Under the pieces are notes generated by a model, which had not been told where the DNA came from, ran no database searches, and worked only from the letters and a program-made list of their open reading frames with translations. Below are positions 33,293 to 42,205 of a stretch of DNA of 64,000 nt, one piece after another. Each line of letters opens with the position of its first letter. The stretch's first letter is position 1. This DNA is from Castellaniella sp049671645 (lineage in GTDB: Bacteria > Pseudomonadota > Gammaproteobacteria > Burkholderiales > Burkholderiaceae_B): the NCBI RefSeq assembly GCF_049671645.1, contig NZ_JBATVG010000024.1:158311-222310 (forward strand). Direction: 5' to 3'. The translations under genes and the position numbers were made by a program.

Positions 33293-33320
33293 TTGATTAG
33301 TACACTAATCATTCTATAAT
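33293..33320 (+). promoter_or_regulatory. Promoter of ehuBCDA with an 18-bp perfect palindrome in the spacer
   Basis: TTGATT (33293-33298), 16 bp, TATAAT (33315-33320). TGATTAGTACACTAATCA at 33294-33311 is a perfect palindrome covering the -35 and spacer, so a dimeric repressor bound here would block RNA polymerase. The leader before ehuB is about 100 nt. Which protein binds is unknown; the MarR-type EctR of the neighbouring synthesis operon is the nearest candidate. Confidence 0.75.
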
Positions 33321-33427
33321 GTATCGTTCGCACAACAATTATTTGATGTGTGCTTATAACCTGCCCCCAGAGGGCCGCGCCGGGCCGAATGCTCCCCGGG
33401 CATCCCTCGCAGAACCAGGAGACCCGC

Positions 33428-34291
33428 ATGAAAAAGAATCTACACACTTGCCTGTTGGCCGCTTTCACGGCCGGCGCCCTGGGCCTGGCGGCGACCGCCG
33501 CCCAGGCCGCCGACCTGGCCGCCATCCAGAAATCCGGCACGATCCGCATCGCCGTCGCCAATGAAATCCCCTACGGGTACATGGATCTGAGCGGCCAGGC
33601 CAAGGGCGTCGGCCCCGACGTCGCCGCGCACATCGCCAAGGCGTTGGGCATCAAGAACATCCAATGGACCACGACCAGTTTCGGCTCGCTGATTCCGGGG
33701 CTGCAGGCCGACCGCTACGACATGGTCGCCGCCGAAATGGCCATCTTGCCGCAGCGCTGCCAGCAGATCGCATTTTCCGAACCCAACAGTTCCTACGGCG
33801 AAGGTCTGCTGGTGGCCAAGGGCAACCCGAAAAACATCCACGACTACGCCAGTTTCGCCCAATCGGATCACAAGATCGCCATCATGGCCGGCGCGGATCA
33901 GCTGGAAATGCTGCAGGCTCTGAAAGTCCCTGCCGACCGGATCGTGACGATCTCCAGCAATGCCGACGCCATCTCGACGGTCTCGACGGGGCGGGCCGAT
34001 GGTTATGCCGCCACCAGCCTGACCGTCAGCCAGTTGGCGTCCAAGGGCAAGGGCAAAGTGGAAGCCGCGCAGGACTTCAAGGACCCGGTCGTCGATGGTC
34101 AGCCGGTGCGCAGCTGGGGCGGTTTCGCCTTCGCCAAGGACTCCACGGCGCTGCGCGACGCCGTCAACCAGGAATTGGCCAAGTTCAAGAAAACGGACGA
34201 CTGGAAGAAGATCATGAGCCAGTACGGCTTCTCGTCCGAAGACGCCGCCAAGTCCTTCGACCGCAGCACCGCTCAGCTATGCAAGGGCTAA
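33428..34291 (+). CDS. ehuB: Ectoine/hydroxyectoine ABC transporter, substrate-binding protein EhuB
   Basis: A 287-residue periplasmic binding protein with a signal peptide (LLAAFTAGALGLAATAAQA). The mature part, SGTIRIAVANEIPYGYMDLSGQAKGVGPDVAAHIAKALG, FGSLIPGLQADRYDMVAAEMAILPQRCQQIAFSEPNS, matches the EhuB branch, which binds ectoines through aromatic and arginine residues. ATG at 33428 follows CCAGGAGACCCGC. The gene order B-C-D-A and the convergent ect operon support the assignment. Confidence 0.88.
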   Translation: MKKNLHTCLLAAFTAGALGLAATAAQAADLAAIQKSGTIRIAVANEIPYGYMDLSGQAKGVGPDVAAHIAKALGIKNIQWTTTSFGSLIPGLQADRYDMVAAEMAILPQRCQQIAFSEPNSSYGEGLLVAKGNPKNIHDYASFAQSDHKIAIMAGADQLEMLQALKVPADRIVTISSNADAISTVSTGRADGYAATSLTVSQLASKGKGKVEAAQDFKDPVVDGQPVRSWGGFAFAKDSTALRDAVNQELAKFKKTDDWKKIMSQYGFSSEDAAKSFDRSTAQLCKG

Positions 34292-34310
34292 GCGCCAAGC
34301 GCGTTTGAAC

Positions 34311-34982
34311 ATGGATTGGCTCGCCTATCTGCCCCCCTTGATGGTGGGGGCCAGGGTCACGATCGAACTGACGCTGTATTCCACCATCCTGGGGGGGCTG
34401 TTTTCCTTTCTGTTCGGCATCGGGCGCCTGTCGCGCAGCCTGCCATGGCGCTGGGCCTCCATCGCCCTGATCGAGGTCTTTCGCGGCACGTCCCTGCTGG
34501 TGCAATTGTTCTGGCTGTTCTTCGCCCTGCCCGTCCTGGGCCAGGTGCTGGGAATCGACCTGCGCCTGCCGCCGGTCGTGGCCGGCACCCTGGCGCTGAG
34601 CCTGAACATCGGCGCCTATGGGGCCGAAGTCGTGCGTGGCGCCATCCAGGCGGTCTCGCACAACCAGTATGAAGCCGCCAAGGCCCTGGATTTCACCCCC
34701 CGGCAGACCCTGTGGCGCATCGCCCTGCCCCAGGCCGTCCCCGAAATGCTGCCCAGCTTCAGCAACCTGGCCGTGCAGAACCTGAAGGACACGGCGCTGG
34801 TCTCGCTGATCGGCCTGGGCGACATGGCCTTCCAGGCGGAACGCATCCGCAATTTCACCCAGGACAGCGTGTCCGTCTACACCTTGCTGCTGCTGATGTA
34901 CTTCGGCATGGCGCTGGTGCTGGCGGGACTCATGCGCATCCTGGAAACCCGCGTCGGCCGCTGGCGCAGCCGGGGGACTTGA
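34311..34982 (+). CDS. ehuC: Ectoine/hydroxyectoine ABC transporter permease EhuC
   Basis: A 223-residue permease with EVFRGTSLLVQLFWLFFALP and coupling loop AVSHNQYEAAKALDFTPRQTLWRIALPQAVPEMLPSFSNLAVQNLKDTALVSLIG. I chose ATG at 34311; an in-frame TTG two codons earlier is possible. No clear ribosome binding site is seen, so coupling to ehuB (19 bp upstream) is likely. Confidence 0.87.
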   Translation: MDWLAYLPPLMVGARVTIELTLYSTILGGLFSFLFGIGRLSRSLPWRWASIALIEVFRGTSLLVQLFWLFFALPVLGQVLGIDLRLPPVVAGTLALSLNIGAYGAEVVRGAIQAVSHNQYEAAKALDFTPRQTLWRIALPQAVPEMLPSFSNLAVQNLKDTALVSLIGLGDMAFQAERIRNFTQDSVSVYTLLLLMYFGMALVLAGLMRILETRVGRWRSRGT

Positions 34983-34984
34983 TC

Positions 34985-35680
34985 ATGCTCTTCGGCATCG
35001 AATGGAACACCGCCAACGACTGGGTCTTCGCCTGGTCCATCCTGCCCATCCTGCTGCGCGGCCTGGTCGTGACGATCGAAGCCACCCTGCTGGGCTTTGT
35101 GGTGGGGGCGGCCCTGGGCCTGGTCCTGGCCGCGCTCAAGAGCGCCCGCCTGCGCGTGATCGCCTGGCCGGCGCGCCTGCTCACGGAGTTCCTGCGCGAC
35201 ACCCCGCTGCTGGTGCAGCTGTTTTTCCTGTATTACGTGCTGCCCGAATATGGCCTGGTGCTGCCGGCCTTCCTGACGGGCGCCCTGGCGCTGGGCGTGC
35301 AATACAGCGCCTACATGTCCGAGGTCTACCGCGCCGGCCTGGAATCGATCACACATGGCCAGACCGAAGCCGCCCGCGCGCTGGATATTTCCCCGTTGCG
35401 CACTTTCGGCGTCATCATCCTGCCGCAGGCCATCCCGCGCATCGTCCCGGCCCTGGGCAACTACCTGGTATCCATCATGAAGGACGTTCCCGTCCTGTCC
35501 GTGGTGTCGATCCTGGAAATGCTGAATGTGGCCCGCATCATCGGCGACCGCAGCTTCAACTACATGGTGCCGCTGACCATGGTCGGCGCGCTCTACCTGA
35601 TCCTCACCCTGATCGCCTCGGCCGGCGTGCGCTACCTGGACGAACACCTGCCCAAGCGCGGCATTCCCCTGCGCGGGTGA
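34985..35680 (+). CDS. ehuD: Ectoine/hydroxyectoine ABC transporter permease EhuD
   Basis: A 231-residue permease with LTEFLRDTPLLVQLFFLYYVLP and coupling loop SITHGQTEAARALDISPLRTFGVIILPQAIPRIVPALGNYLVSIMKDVPVLSVVS. Starts two bases after the ehuC stop. Forms the membrane channel with EhuC. Confidence 0.88.
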   Translation: MLFGIEWNTANDWVFAWSILPILLRGLVVTIEATLLGFVVGAALGLVLAALKSARLRVIAWPARLLTEFLRDTPLLVQLFFLYYVLPEYGLVLPAFLTGALALGVQYSAYMSEVYRAGLESITHGQTEAARALDISPLRTFGVIILPQAIPRIVPALGNYLVSIMKDVPVLSVVSILEMLNVARIIGDRSFNYMVPLTMVGALYLILTLIASAGVRYLDEHLPKRGIPLRG

Positions 35681-35722
35681 AGACGCGCCCCGCCGGCCAT
35701 CCATACGCCCCAGGAGACTTTT

Positions 35723-36565
<843 letters not shown>

Positions 36566-36603
36566 GCCGGCCGGCGTCCTGTCCGGAGCGACCGGTCGGG
36601 ACG

Positions 36604-37509
36604 CTAGGCAGCCACCGCCAAAGGCTCCAGCGCCTCGGCGCGACGGCGGGCCGCGATGTGTTCGGGCCGGGGGGCCATGCCATGAAACGGTGCCACCAGC
36701 CGGTTGTCCACGCTGTTGTAGACCATGAACACATTGCTGCGCGGCCAGGGCGACAGATTGCCGCCCGATCCATGCAGCGTATTGCAATCGAAGAACACCA
36801 CCGACCCCGCCGGCGCCGTGACCGACCGCAGGCCGCCCTGCTCAGCCAACAGGCGCAGGCTGACGGGGTCCGGGACACCGACTTCCTGGCGGCGCAGGGA
36901 CGTCTTGTAGTTGTCCTCGGGCGTTTCACCCACGCAGGCCACGAACTGGCGGTGCGACCCAGGAATCAGCATCAGAGGCCCATTGAACGGTGTATTGTCC
37001 GTCAGCAGCACGGAGCAACTGAGCGCCCGCATGGCCGGCATGCCGTCCTCCACATGCCAGGTCTCGAAATCCGAATGCCAATAGAATTCCTTGCCATCCA
37101 GCGCGGGTTTCATGTTGACCCGCGATTGATGGATATAAACCTCGGACCCCAGGATCTGCCGGGCCACATCCAGCAGGCGCGGATCGCGGGGCAGATCGGC
37201 CAGGCGTTTGCCCAGCTCGTGCACCCGGAAGATCGAGCGCAGCGCGGCGCTGCCCGGTTCGCGAATGACTTCCTCGCCTTCACGCACCGCCGGATCGTGC
37301 TCCAGCGCGGCGATTTCCTCGCGCAAGACGTCGACCTCGGCCTCATCGAACACACCCGGCAGGATCAGAAAGCCATCCTGCTCGTACGCCTGCAACTGCT
37401 CCGGGTCCAGCGCCCGGGCATAGCGCCCGTCCTCGTAGATGACGGGATCGCACCGCGCAATCAACGCCGCATCGCGGCCGGTGCGGGATACATAACAATC
37501 CTTCATCAT
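36604..37509 (-). CDS. ectD: Ectoine 5-hydroxylase EctD
   Basis: Fe(II)/2-oxoglutarate dioxygenase converting ectoine to 5-hydroxyectoine. The 301-residue product holds the EctD signature FYWHSDFETWHVEDGMPAMRALSCSVLLTDNTPFNGPLMLIPGSH with the iron ligands His and Asp (WHSD), and the third ligand in FFDCNTLHGSGGNLSPWPRSNVFMVYNSVDN. Two adjacent ATGs follow GAAGGAGTTCA. Last gene of the ect operon, separated from ectC by a terminator-like hairpin that may lower its expression. Confidence 0.95.
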   Translation of the reverse strand: MMKDCYVSRTGRDAALIARCDPVIYEDGRYARALDPEQLQAYEQDGFLILPGVFDEAEVDVLREEIAALEHDPAVREGEEVIREPGSAALRSIFRVHELGKRLADLPRDPRLLDVARQILGSEVYIHQSRVNMKPALDGKEFYWHSDFETWHVEDGMPAMRALSCSVLLTDNTPFNGPLMLIPGSHRQFVACVGETPEDNYKTSLRRQEVGVPDPVSLRLLAEQGGLRSVTAPAGSVVFFDCNTLHGSGGNLSPWPRSNVFMVYNSVDNRLVAPFHGMAPRPEHIAARRRAEALEPLAVAA

Positions 37510-37520
37510 TGAACTCCTTC

Positions 37521-37555
37521 AAAAACGGACGGGCCGCCCTTCAGGGCGGCCCGTC
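37521..37555 (-). terminator. Terminator-like hairpin between ectC and ectD
   Basis: On the minus strand GACGGGCCGCCC, loop TGAA, GGGCGGCCCGTC then CGTTTTTG: a perfect 12-bp stem with five T residues. It lies between ectC and ectD in the direction of the operon. It should end part of the ectABC transcripts and so reduce ectD relative to ectABC, unless read through. Confidence 0.75.
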
Positions 37556-37559
37556 GCCG

Positions 37560-37952
37560 TCAACCGTCAGCTTCCAGCGGATAGACGCCGGAGGCATCAT
37601 GCACTTCGCGGCCCGTCAGGGGTGGGTTGAAGACGCAGATCACCCGCAAGGGCTTCGCGCCCCCTCGCAGCCAGTGCTCATCGTGCTGGTCCAGGGCATA
37701 CACCACCCCCGGACCCAACGTGTACTTCCGGCCGTCGGCAATGGTTTCGATTTCGCCATCGCCCTCGATGCACCACACGGCTTCCAGGTGATTCTGGTAA
37801 TGGATGTGGGTTTCGGTCCCCGGGAAGATGATCGTCTCGTGAAAGGAAAACCCCATCCCGTCGTCGGACAGCAGCACGCGACGGCTGGTCCAGTTGTCGG
37901 TGACGATCTCCTGATCGGTGCCGATCACCTCATTGACATGGCGCACGATCAT
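37560..37952 (-). CDS. ectC: L-ectoine synthase EctC
   Basis: A 130-residue cupin closing N-gamma-acetyl-diaminobutyrate to ectoine. Typical EctC blocks are MIVRHVNEVIGTDQEI, NWTSRRVLLSDDGMGFSFHETIIFPGTETHIHYQNHLEAVWCIEGDGEIETIADGRKYTLGPGVVYALDQHDEHWLR-like sequence (cupin metal site), and RVICVFNPPLTGREVHD. ATG overlaps the ectB stop by four bases. Confidence 0.96.
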   Translation of the reverse strand: MIVRHVNEVIGTDQEIVTDNWTSRRVLLSDDGMGFSFHETIIFPGTETHIHYQNHLEAVWCIEGDGEIETIADGRKYTLGPGVVYALDQHDEHWLRGGAKPLRVICVFNPPLTGREVHDASGVYPLEADG

Positions 37953-39256
37953 GAACGGCCTCCCGCGACTTTCAGCACACGGGGTCGCTTGCCCAGCGTG
38001 GCCAGGACTTCATTGGCGCTGCGCTCGATCACTTCCAGCCCCTGTTCCAGCTGCTCATATGGAATCGTCAGGGCAGGCAGCACCTTCAGCACTTCATCGT
38101 GAGCCCCTGACGTCTCGATGACCACCCCTTGCTCGAAGGCGCGATGCGCGATGCGGTTGGCCAGATCGTCGCCCACGGGCGTCACCAGGCCCTGGATGAG
38201 CCCGCGGCCGCGCACGCCCAGTCCGGCTCCCCGGCAACTGTGCGCCAGGTTCTCCAGCCAATCGCGCACCAGGCTTTCCTTGGCGGCGATGCTGGCGGAC
38301 AGAGCCGCGTCGGACCAGTAGGTTTCCATCGCCTGGGCCGCCGTGACGAAGGCCAGGTTGTTCCCCCGGAAGGTGCCGCTGTGGGCGCCGGGCTCCCAGA
38401 CATCCAGTTCAGGCTTGAACATCACCAGCGACATGGGCAGGCCAAAGCCCGACAGGGACTTCGACAGCGTGACGATGTCGGGCGAGATGCCGGCCGTCTC
38501 GAAGCTGAAGAAGTTGCCCGTGCGCCCGCAGCCCACCTGGATGTCGTCGACGATCAACAGCATGTCGTGCCGCCGGCATAGCCGTTCCAGATCCCGCAGC
38601 CAGTGCTGGGACGCAACATTGACGCCGCCCTCTCCCTGGACGGTTTCCACGATCACCGCAGCCGGCTGGTCCAAACCGCTGCTGGGGTCATCGAGCATGC
38701 GTTCCAGATACGCCATGGTATTGACGTCCGGCCCGAAATAGCCGTCGAAGGGCATGAAGCTGGTATTGCCCAGGGCCACGCCCGCCGCCTTGCGGAATTT
38801 CTGGTTGGCCGTGGCCGCCAGGGATCCCCCCGACACGCCGTGAAAGCCATGGGTGAAGGAAATGATGTTCTGCCGTCCCTTGACCTGGCGAGCCAGCTTC
38901 AGGGCCGCCTCGACCGCGTTGGTGCCGGTCGGTCCGGTGAACTGCAAGGTGTAGTCCAGGCCGCGCGGCTTGAGGATCAGCCGATCCACGGTCTGCAGGA
39001 AGTATTTCTTCGCGCTGGTGGCCATGTCCAGGCCATGCACCACGCCATCGGAGGCCAGGTAATCCACCATCCGTTCGCGCAGGACGGGATTGTTGTGACC
39101 ATAATTCAGCGTGCCTGCGCCGCTGAAGAAATCGATATAGCGCTGTCCCGCTTCATCGAAGAGCTCGGATCCCCGCGCCTTCGCGAAAATCACCGGAAAC
39201 GACCGGATGTAGCCTCGGACTTCCGACTCCATCCGGTCAAAAATTTTCAAATCCAT
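37949..39256 (-). CDS. ectB: Diaminobutyrate-2-oxoglutarate transaminase EctB
   Basis: PLP-dependent class III aminotransferase making L-2,4-diaminobutyrate from aspartate semialdehyde. The 435-residue protein has DEAGQRYIDFFSGAGTLNYGHNNP, FTGPTGTNAVEAALKLARQ, the PLP aspartate in LLIVDDIQVGCGRTGNFFSFE and the Schiff-base lysine in DIVTLSKSLSGFGLPMSL. ATG follows AAGGAGGAACCC. Between ectA and ectC in the operon. Confidence 0.95.
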   Translation of the reverse strand: MDLKIFDRMESEVRGYIRSFPVIFAKARGSELFDEAGQRYIDFFSGAGTLNYGHNNPVLRERMVDYLASDGVVHGLDMATSAKKYFLQTVDRLILKPRGLDYTLQFTGPTGTNAVEAALKLARQVKGRQNIISFTHGFHGVSGGSLAATANQKFRKAAGVALGNTSFMPFDGYFGPDVNTMAYLERMLDDPSSGLDQPAAVIVETVQGEGGVNVASQHWLRDLERLCRRHDMLLIVDDIQVGCGRTGNFFSFETAGISPDIVTLSKSLSGFGLPMSLVMFKPELDVWEPGAHSGTFRGNNLAFVTAAQAMETYWSDAALSASIAAKESLVRDWLENLAHSCRGAGLGVRGRGLIQGLVTPVGDDLANRIAHRAFEQGVVIETSGAHDEVLKVLPALTIPYEQLEQGLEVIERSANEVLATLGKRPRVLKVAGGRS

Positions 39257-39295
39257 GGGTTCCTCCTTGTTGACGTTCGAATAGACGACAGCAAC

Positions 39296-39823
39296 TCAGT
39301 TCACTGCCGACAAGGAAAGCGGGCCGATGCGCAGGAGCGGTTCCGCCGCATGCGCATCGGCCCCGAAAAGCGCCGCTTCGAACAGCGCCGACTCGTGCAC
39401 GGGAGCGCCCATCTGGCTTGCCAGACGGGCAAACAGCCGCCGTGAAGCCTGATTGCCAGGCCCCACGGTGGTTTCCACCCAGCGGACCGGGCGCGTGCCG
39501 GGACGACGCAGCAATTGCCGCAGCATCCTCAGCCCCAGGCCCAGGCCCCGCGCACGGGAATGAACGGCCACCTGCCAGACGAACAGCACGTCGTCGCGCC
39601 CAGGCGGCAGATACGCCGACACCATGCCCAGGACGCCACGGTCGTCCTCGGCCACGATGCAGGTTTGGGAAAAATGTTCCGTCAGCAGCAGGTAGAGATA
39701 GACGGAATTGAGGTCCAGCGGCGGGCAGTGCGCCACCAGGGCATGCAGAGCCGGCCCATCGGCCCTGCGGGGCGGACGCAACCGGACTGGCGACGCCCCG
39801 CTTGGGTCGGGGTCCTGGGTCAA
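39296..39823 (-). CDS. ectA: L-2,4-diaminobutyrate N-acetyltransferase EctA
   Basis: A 175-residue GNAT acetyltransferase. RPPRRADGPALHALVAHCPPLDLNSVYLYLLL is the EctA N-terminal block; VWQVAVHSRARGLGLGLRMLRQLL is the acetyl-CoA loop; VETTVGPGNQASRRLF is also typical. ATG overlaps the stop of the upstream marR-type gene by four bases, so the regulator and the pathway are co-translated. Confidence 0.95.
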   Translation of the reverse strand: MTQDPDPSGASPVRLRPPRRADGPALHALVAHCPPLDLNSVYLYLLLTEHFSQTCIVAEDDRGVLGMVSAYLPPGRDDVLFVWQVAVHSRARGLGLGLRMLRQLLRRPGTRPVRWVETTVGPGNQASRRLFARLASQMGAPVHESALFEAALFGADAHAAEPLLRIGPLSLSAVN

Positions 39824-40356
39824 ACCACCAGCCCGGATTCGGGCGCCACCCCGGTGGTCGGCACGTCCAGCATGGGCGACTGCGGATCGGCCGCGGGCGC
39901 CAGCCCCGTGCCGGATTCGATCAGGTCGACGACGCGTTCCAGGGACAGCGTGATGGTGGCCTGCTCAAGTTCCGGCAGGGCCTTGAGCGAGTCGGCCAGC
40001 TTCTGCTGCAGCGGCGAGGGCGTGTCGTGCGCCAATTGCCGCCCGGCGTCGGTGGCGCTGACGAAGACGATGCGGCGGTCGGCTCGCCCGCGTTCACGGA
40101 GGATCAGTCCCTTGTCTTCCAGGCGATCCAGGATGCCGACCACGGTGCTGGCGCTGACATGAACCTCGCGGCTGATGGCCGTGGCGGTCATGGGCCCCTT
40201 GTCGATGACAGTGCGCAGGCAGACGAGCTGGGGCCCTGTGATATGGCTGCAAGCCGACAGTTGCCGGGAATGCAAGGCGACGGCGCGAGTGATCCGCCGC
40301 AAAGCCCGCAAGATACGCAGGTCGTAGGCCTGCTGCGCATCCATTCTGGTGTCCAT
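39820..40356 (-). CDS. ectR: MarR-family regulator of ectoine synthesis (EctR-like)
   Basis: A 178-residue MarR protein with winged helix ITGPQLVCLRTVIDKGPMTATAISREVHVSASTVVGILDRLEDKGLILRERGRADRRIVFVSATDAG and a proline-rich tail. It is the first gene of the ect operon and overlaps ectA. EctR homologues repress ectoine genes in methylotrophic halophiles; here the same role would be autoregulatory, with a palindrome over the -10 region of its own promoter. ATG at 40356 follows AAGGA at some distance. Confidence 0.85.
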   Translation of the reverse strand: MDTRMDAQQAYDLRILRALRRITRAVALHSRQLSACSHITGPQLVCLRTVIDKGPMTATAISREVHVSASTVVGILDRLEDKGLILRERGRADRRIVFVSATDAGRQLAHDTPSPLQQKLADSLKALPELEQATITLSLERVVDLIESGTGLAPAADPQSPMLDVPTTGVAPESGLVV

Positions 40357-40379
40357 GTTGATTCAGGGTCCTTGAAAAT

Positions 40380-40422
40380 TGATTTCTGTTGAAATGATAA
40401 GCCTATGAATGATATCGGTCAA
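40380..40422 (-). promoter_or_regulatory. ect operon promoter and EctR operator candidate
   Basis: On the minus strand TTGACC (complement of 40417-40422), 17 bp, TATCAT (complement of 40394-40399). Overlapping the -10 and start is TGATTTC-TGTT-GAAATGA (40380-40397), an imperfect palindrome with 6 of 7 matches per arm. This is where EctR is known to act in its best-studied host. AATTGATT is shared with the ehu promoter. Confidence 0.65.
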
Positions 40423-40485
40423 GAAACTTCTGGCCGCTGCCCCGGCGTCGCCCGCGTCGCGGCCATGGGCCGATCGCGGCTACCA

Positions 40486-40520
40486 ATAAAGAAGCCCCCG
40501 CAGTGACGCAGGGGCCTCTT
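40486..40520 (-). terminator. Terminator of nirK
   Basis: On the minus strand GCCCCTGCG-TCAC-TGCGGGGGC (one or two G-T pairs) followed by TTCTTTATT, about 30 bp after the nirK stop. Confidence 0.8.
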
Positions 40521-40547
40521 TACAGCTGGAACGCCCGGAGCCGGCGA

Positions 40548-41951
40548 TCAGTGCCCGGAATTCGGATCGATGGCCTCGTCGCTATGGAAGATCGTGTGAT
40601 CGGCCTTGCCCTTCACCGTCAGGAAGCCGGCCACGCCTTTTTCCACCCTGGACAGGGCGTGATCCACCAACAGATAGCGGCCCGGATAATCGGTCTTGAA
40701 TTCCACCATGGTCGCGCCGCCGGGCGGCACCAGCGTAGTCTGCACATCGGTCAGCGGTTTGCTGGTCAGGGACGCCTGGTCATAGACCTTGTCGAAGACC
40801 TCGCCGATGATGTGGAAGCTGGAGGTCAGGTTCGGACCGCCCACGCCGAAGAAGATGCGGACCGTATCGCCCACGTTCGAGCTCATGTCGTAGACCTTGG
40901 TCAGGGCATCCATGGAGCCGTTGAACATCACGTGCTCCGGATTTTCCGCCAGCAGTTTTTCCAGCGAGAACTCCTGCAGCCCGCTGGCGCCGTGCGCCTG
41001 GGCCGTATAGAGTTCGCCCTGCATGACGTAGAACTCGCGGTCGACCTTGGACAGCCCGCCTTCCGGTTCGACCAGAATCAGGCCGTACATGCCGTTGGTG
41101 ATGTGCTGGGCCACCATCGGGGTGGCGCAGTGATAGACGAACAGCCCGACGTGATTGGCCTTGAAGGTGAATGATTTGGTCTGCCCGGGCGCCACCTGGG
41201 TGACGGCGGCTCCGCCGCCCGGGCCGGTCACCGCGTGCAGATCGATCGAATGGATGTGGGTGCTGTCCTTGGCGTTGGCGACGTTCATCGTCACCGTATC
41301 GCCGACCCGGACGCGGACGAACGGACCGGGGACCTTGTTGTTGAACGTCCAGAAACGGTAAGTGCTGTTGTCGCCCAGGCGACCCTCGACCTCCGTGGTC
41401 AGCAGGTCGACCGTGACTTTCTGCGGGCCGCGCTTGCCCACCGGCGTGCCGACCTGGCTGGGATCGTGCGCGATCTGCGGCGCCCGGGTGACGACTTCGT
41501 CGGACGGCTCGCCCACGATGATTCTGCCCACCATGCCGGCTGCCTTATGACCCGGCAGCGTGCACAGATATTCGAAAGTGCCGTTCTTCGTGGCCCGGAA
41601 CACAATGGCGGTGGCGGCGTTCTTGCCTGAAATCTGATCCGATTTCGCCTTGAATTCCGGCACGGCCACATCGTGCGTAGCCCCGTCTCCGTTCACCAGA
41701 TTGATCTGCACCACCGCGCCTTCCGGCACTTTCAGATCAGGGTTGACCTGGCCATCCATGCCGCCTCGCTCGCCGATGAAGACCAGCTTGCCTTCGGCGA
41801 TCGAAGTGCGCAGCGTGAATGTAATGTCCGGCTTGTACGTGACGTCCTGGCTGCCGTGCGCGGCAGGCCCGTGGTCCGCCCAGGCCGGGTTGAATCCCAG
41901 CCCGGCCGCGAGCAGCAGCAGACTGGTCAACAGGTGTCGGATCAGTGCCAT
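40548..41951 (-). CDS. nirK: Copper nitrite reductase NirK with an extra N-terminal cupredoxin domain
   Basis: Periplasmic reduction of nitrite to nitric oxide. The 467 residues start with a signal peptide (cleavage after PAWA, residue 25 or so), then an added cupredoxin domain (about 35-150) with type 1 copper ligands H93, C130, H135 and M140 (HDVAVPE, CTLPGHKAAGM). The NirK core follows: H234, catalytic D237 and H239 (HSIDLH), H274/C275, H283 and M288 (YHCATPMVAQHITNGM), and SSFHIIGEVFD in the second domain. The same layout is known from Hyphomicrobium NirK. Start at 41951 follows GGGGGA. No perfect FNR box is seen in its 254-bp upstream region, which it shares with fnr. Confidence 0.93.
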   Translation of the reverse strand: MALIRHLLTSLLLLAAGLGFNPAWADHGPAAHGSQDVTYKPDITFTLRTSIAEGKLVFIGERGGMDGQVNPDLKVPEGAVVQINLVNGDGATHDVAVPEFKAKSDQISGKNAATAIVFRATKNGTFEYLCTLPGHKAAGMVGRIIVGEPSDEVVTRAPQIAHDPSQVGTPVGKRGPQKVTVDLLTTEVEGRLGDNSTYRFWTFNNKVPGPFVRVRVGDTVTMNVANAKDSTHIHSIDLHAVTGPGGGAAVTQVAPGQTKSFTFKANHVGLFVYHCATPMVAQHITNGMYGLILVEPEGGLSKVDREFYVMQGELYTAQAHGASGLQEFSLEKLLAENPEHVMFNGSMDALTKVYDMSSNVGDTVRIFFGVGGPNLTSSFHIIGEVFDKVYDQASLTSKPLTDVQTTLVPPGGATMVEFKTDYPGRYLLVDHALSRVEKGVAGFLTVKGKADHTIFHSDEAIDPNSGH

Positions 41952-42205
41952 GGTTCCCCCAAATGTTGTTTGATACCGGAATATTCGCCTTCTCGACGGT
42001 ATAAGCCTCACCGTCATGGTTCCACTGTATCGTTCTTCGACGCCATCCAGCGCCCGGAATCGAGCGAAAAGCCGACAAATCGCAAGACATCCTCGACGAA
42101 TCCGGCAAAACAATGCTGCAAGTCCCAATTATCCTGACAGAGAACTTATAATCCTGTTCAAAGTGTGGGGCTTCTCTTCTCGCACTGCTTTTTACGGGTC
42201 TCATT

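Noticed and set aside
41963..41976. TTGATACCGGAATA near the nirK start as an FNR box
   Set aside because: Only the left half matches; the right half is wrong and the position, just before the ribosome binding site, does not suit activation.
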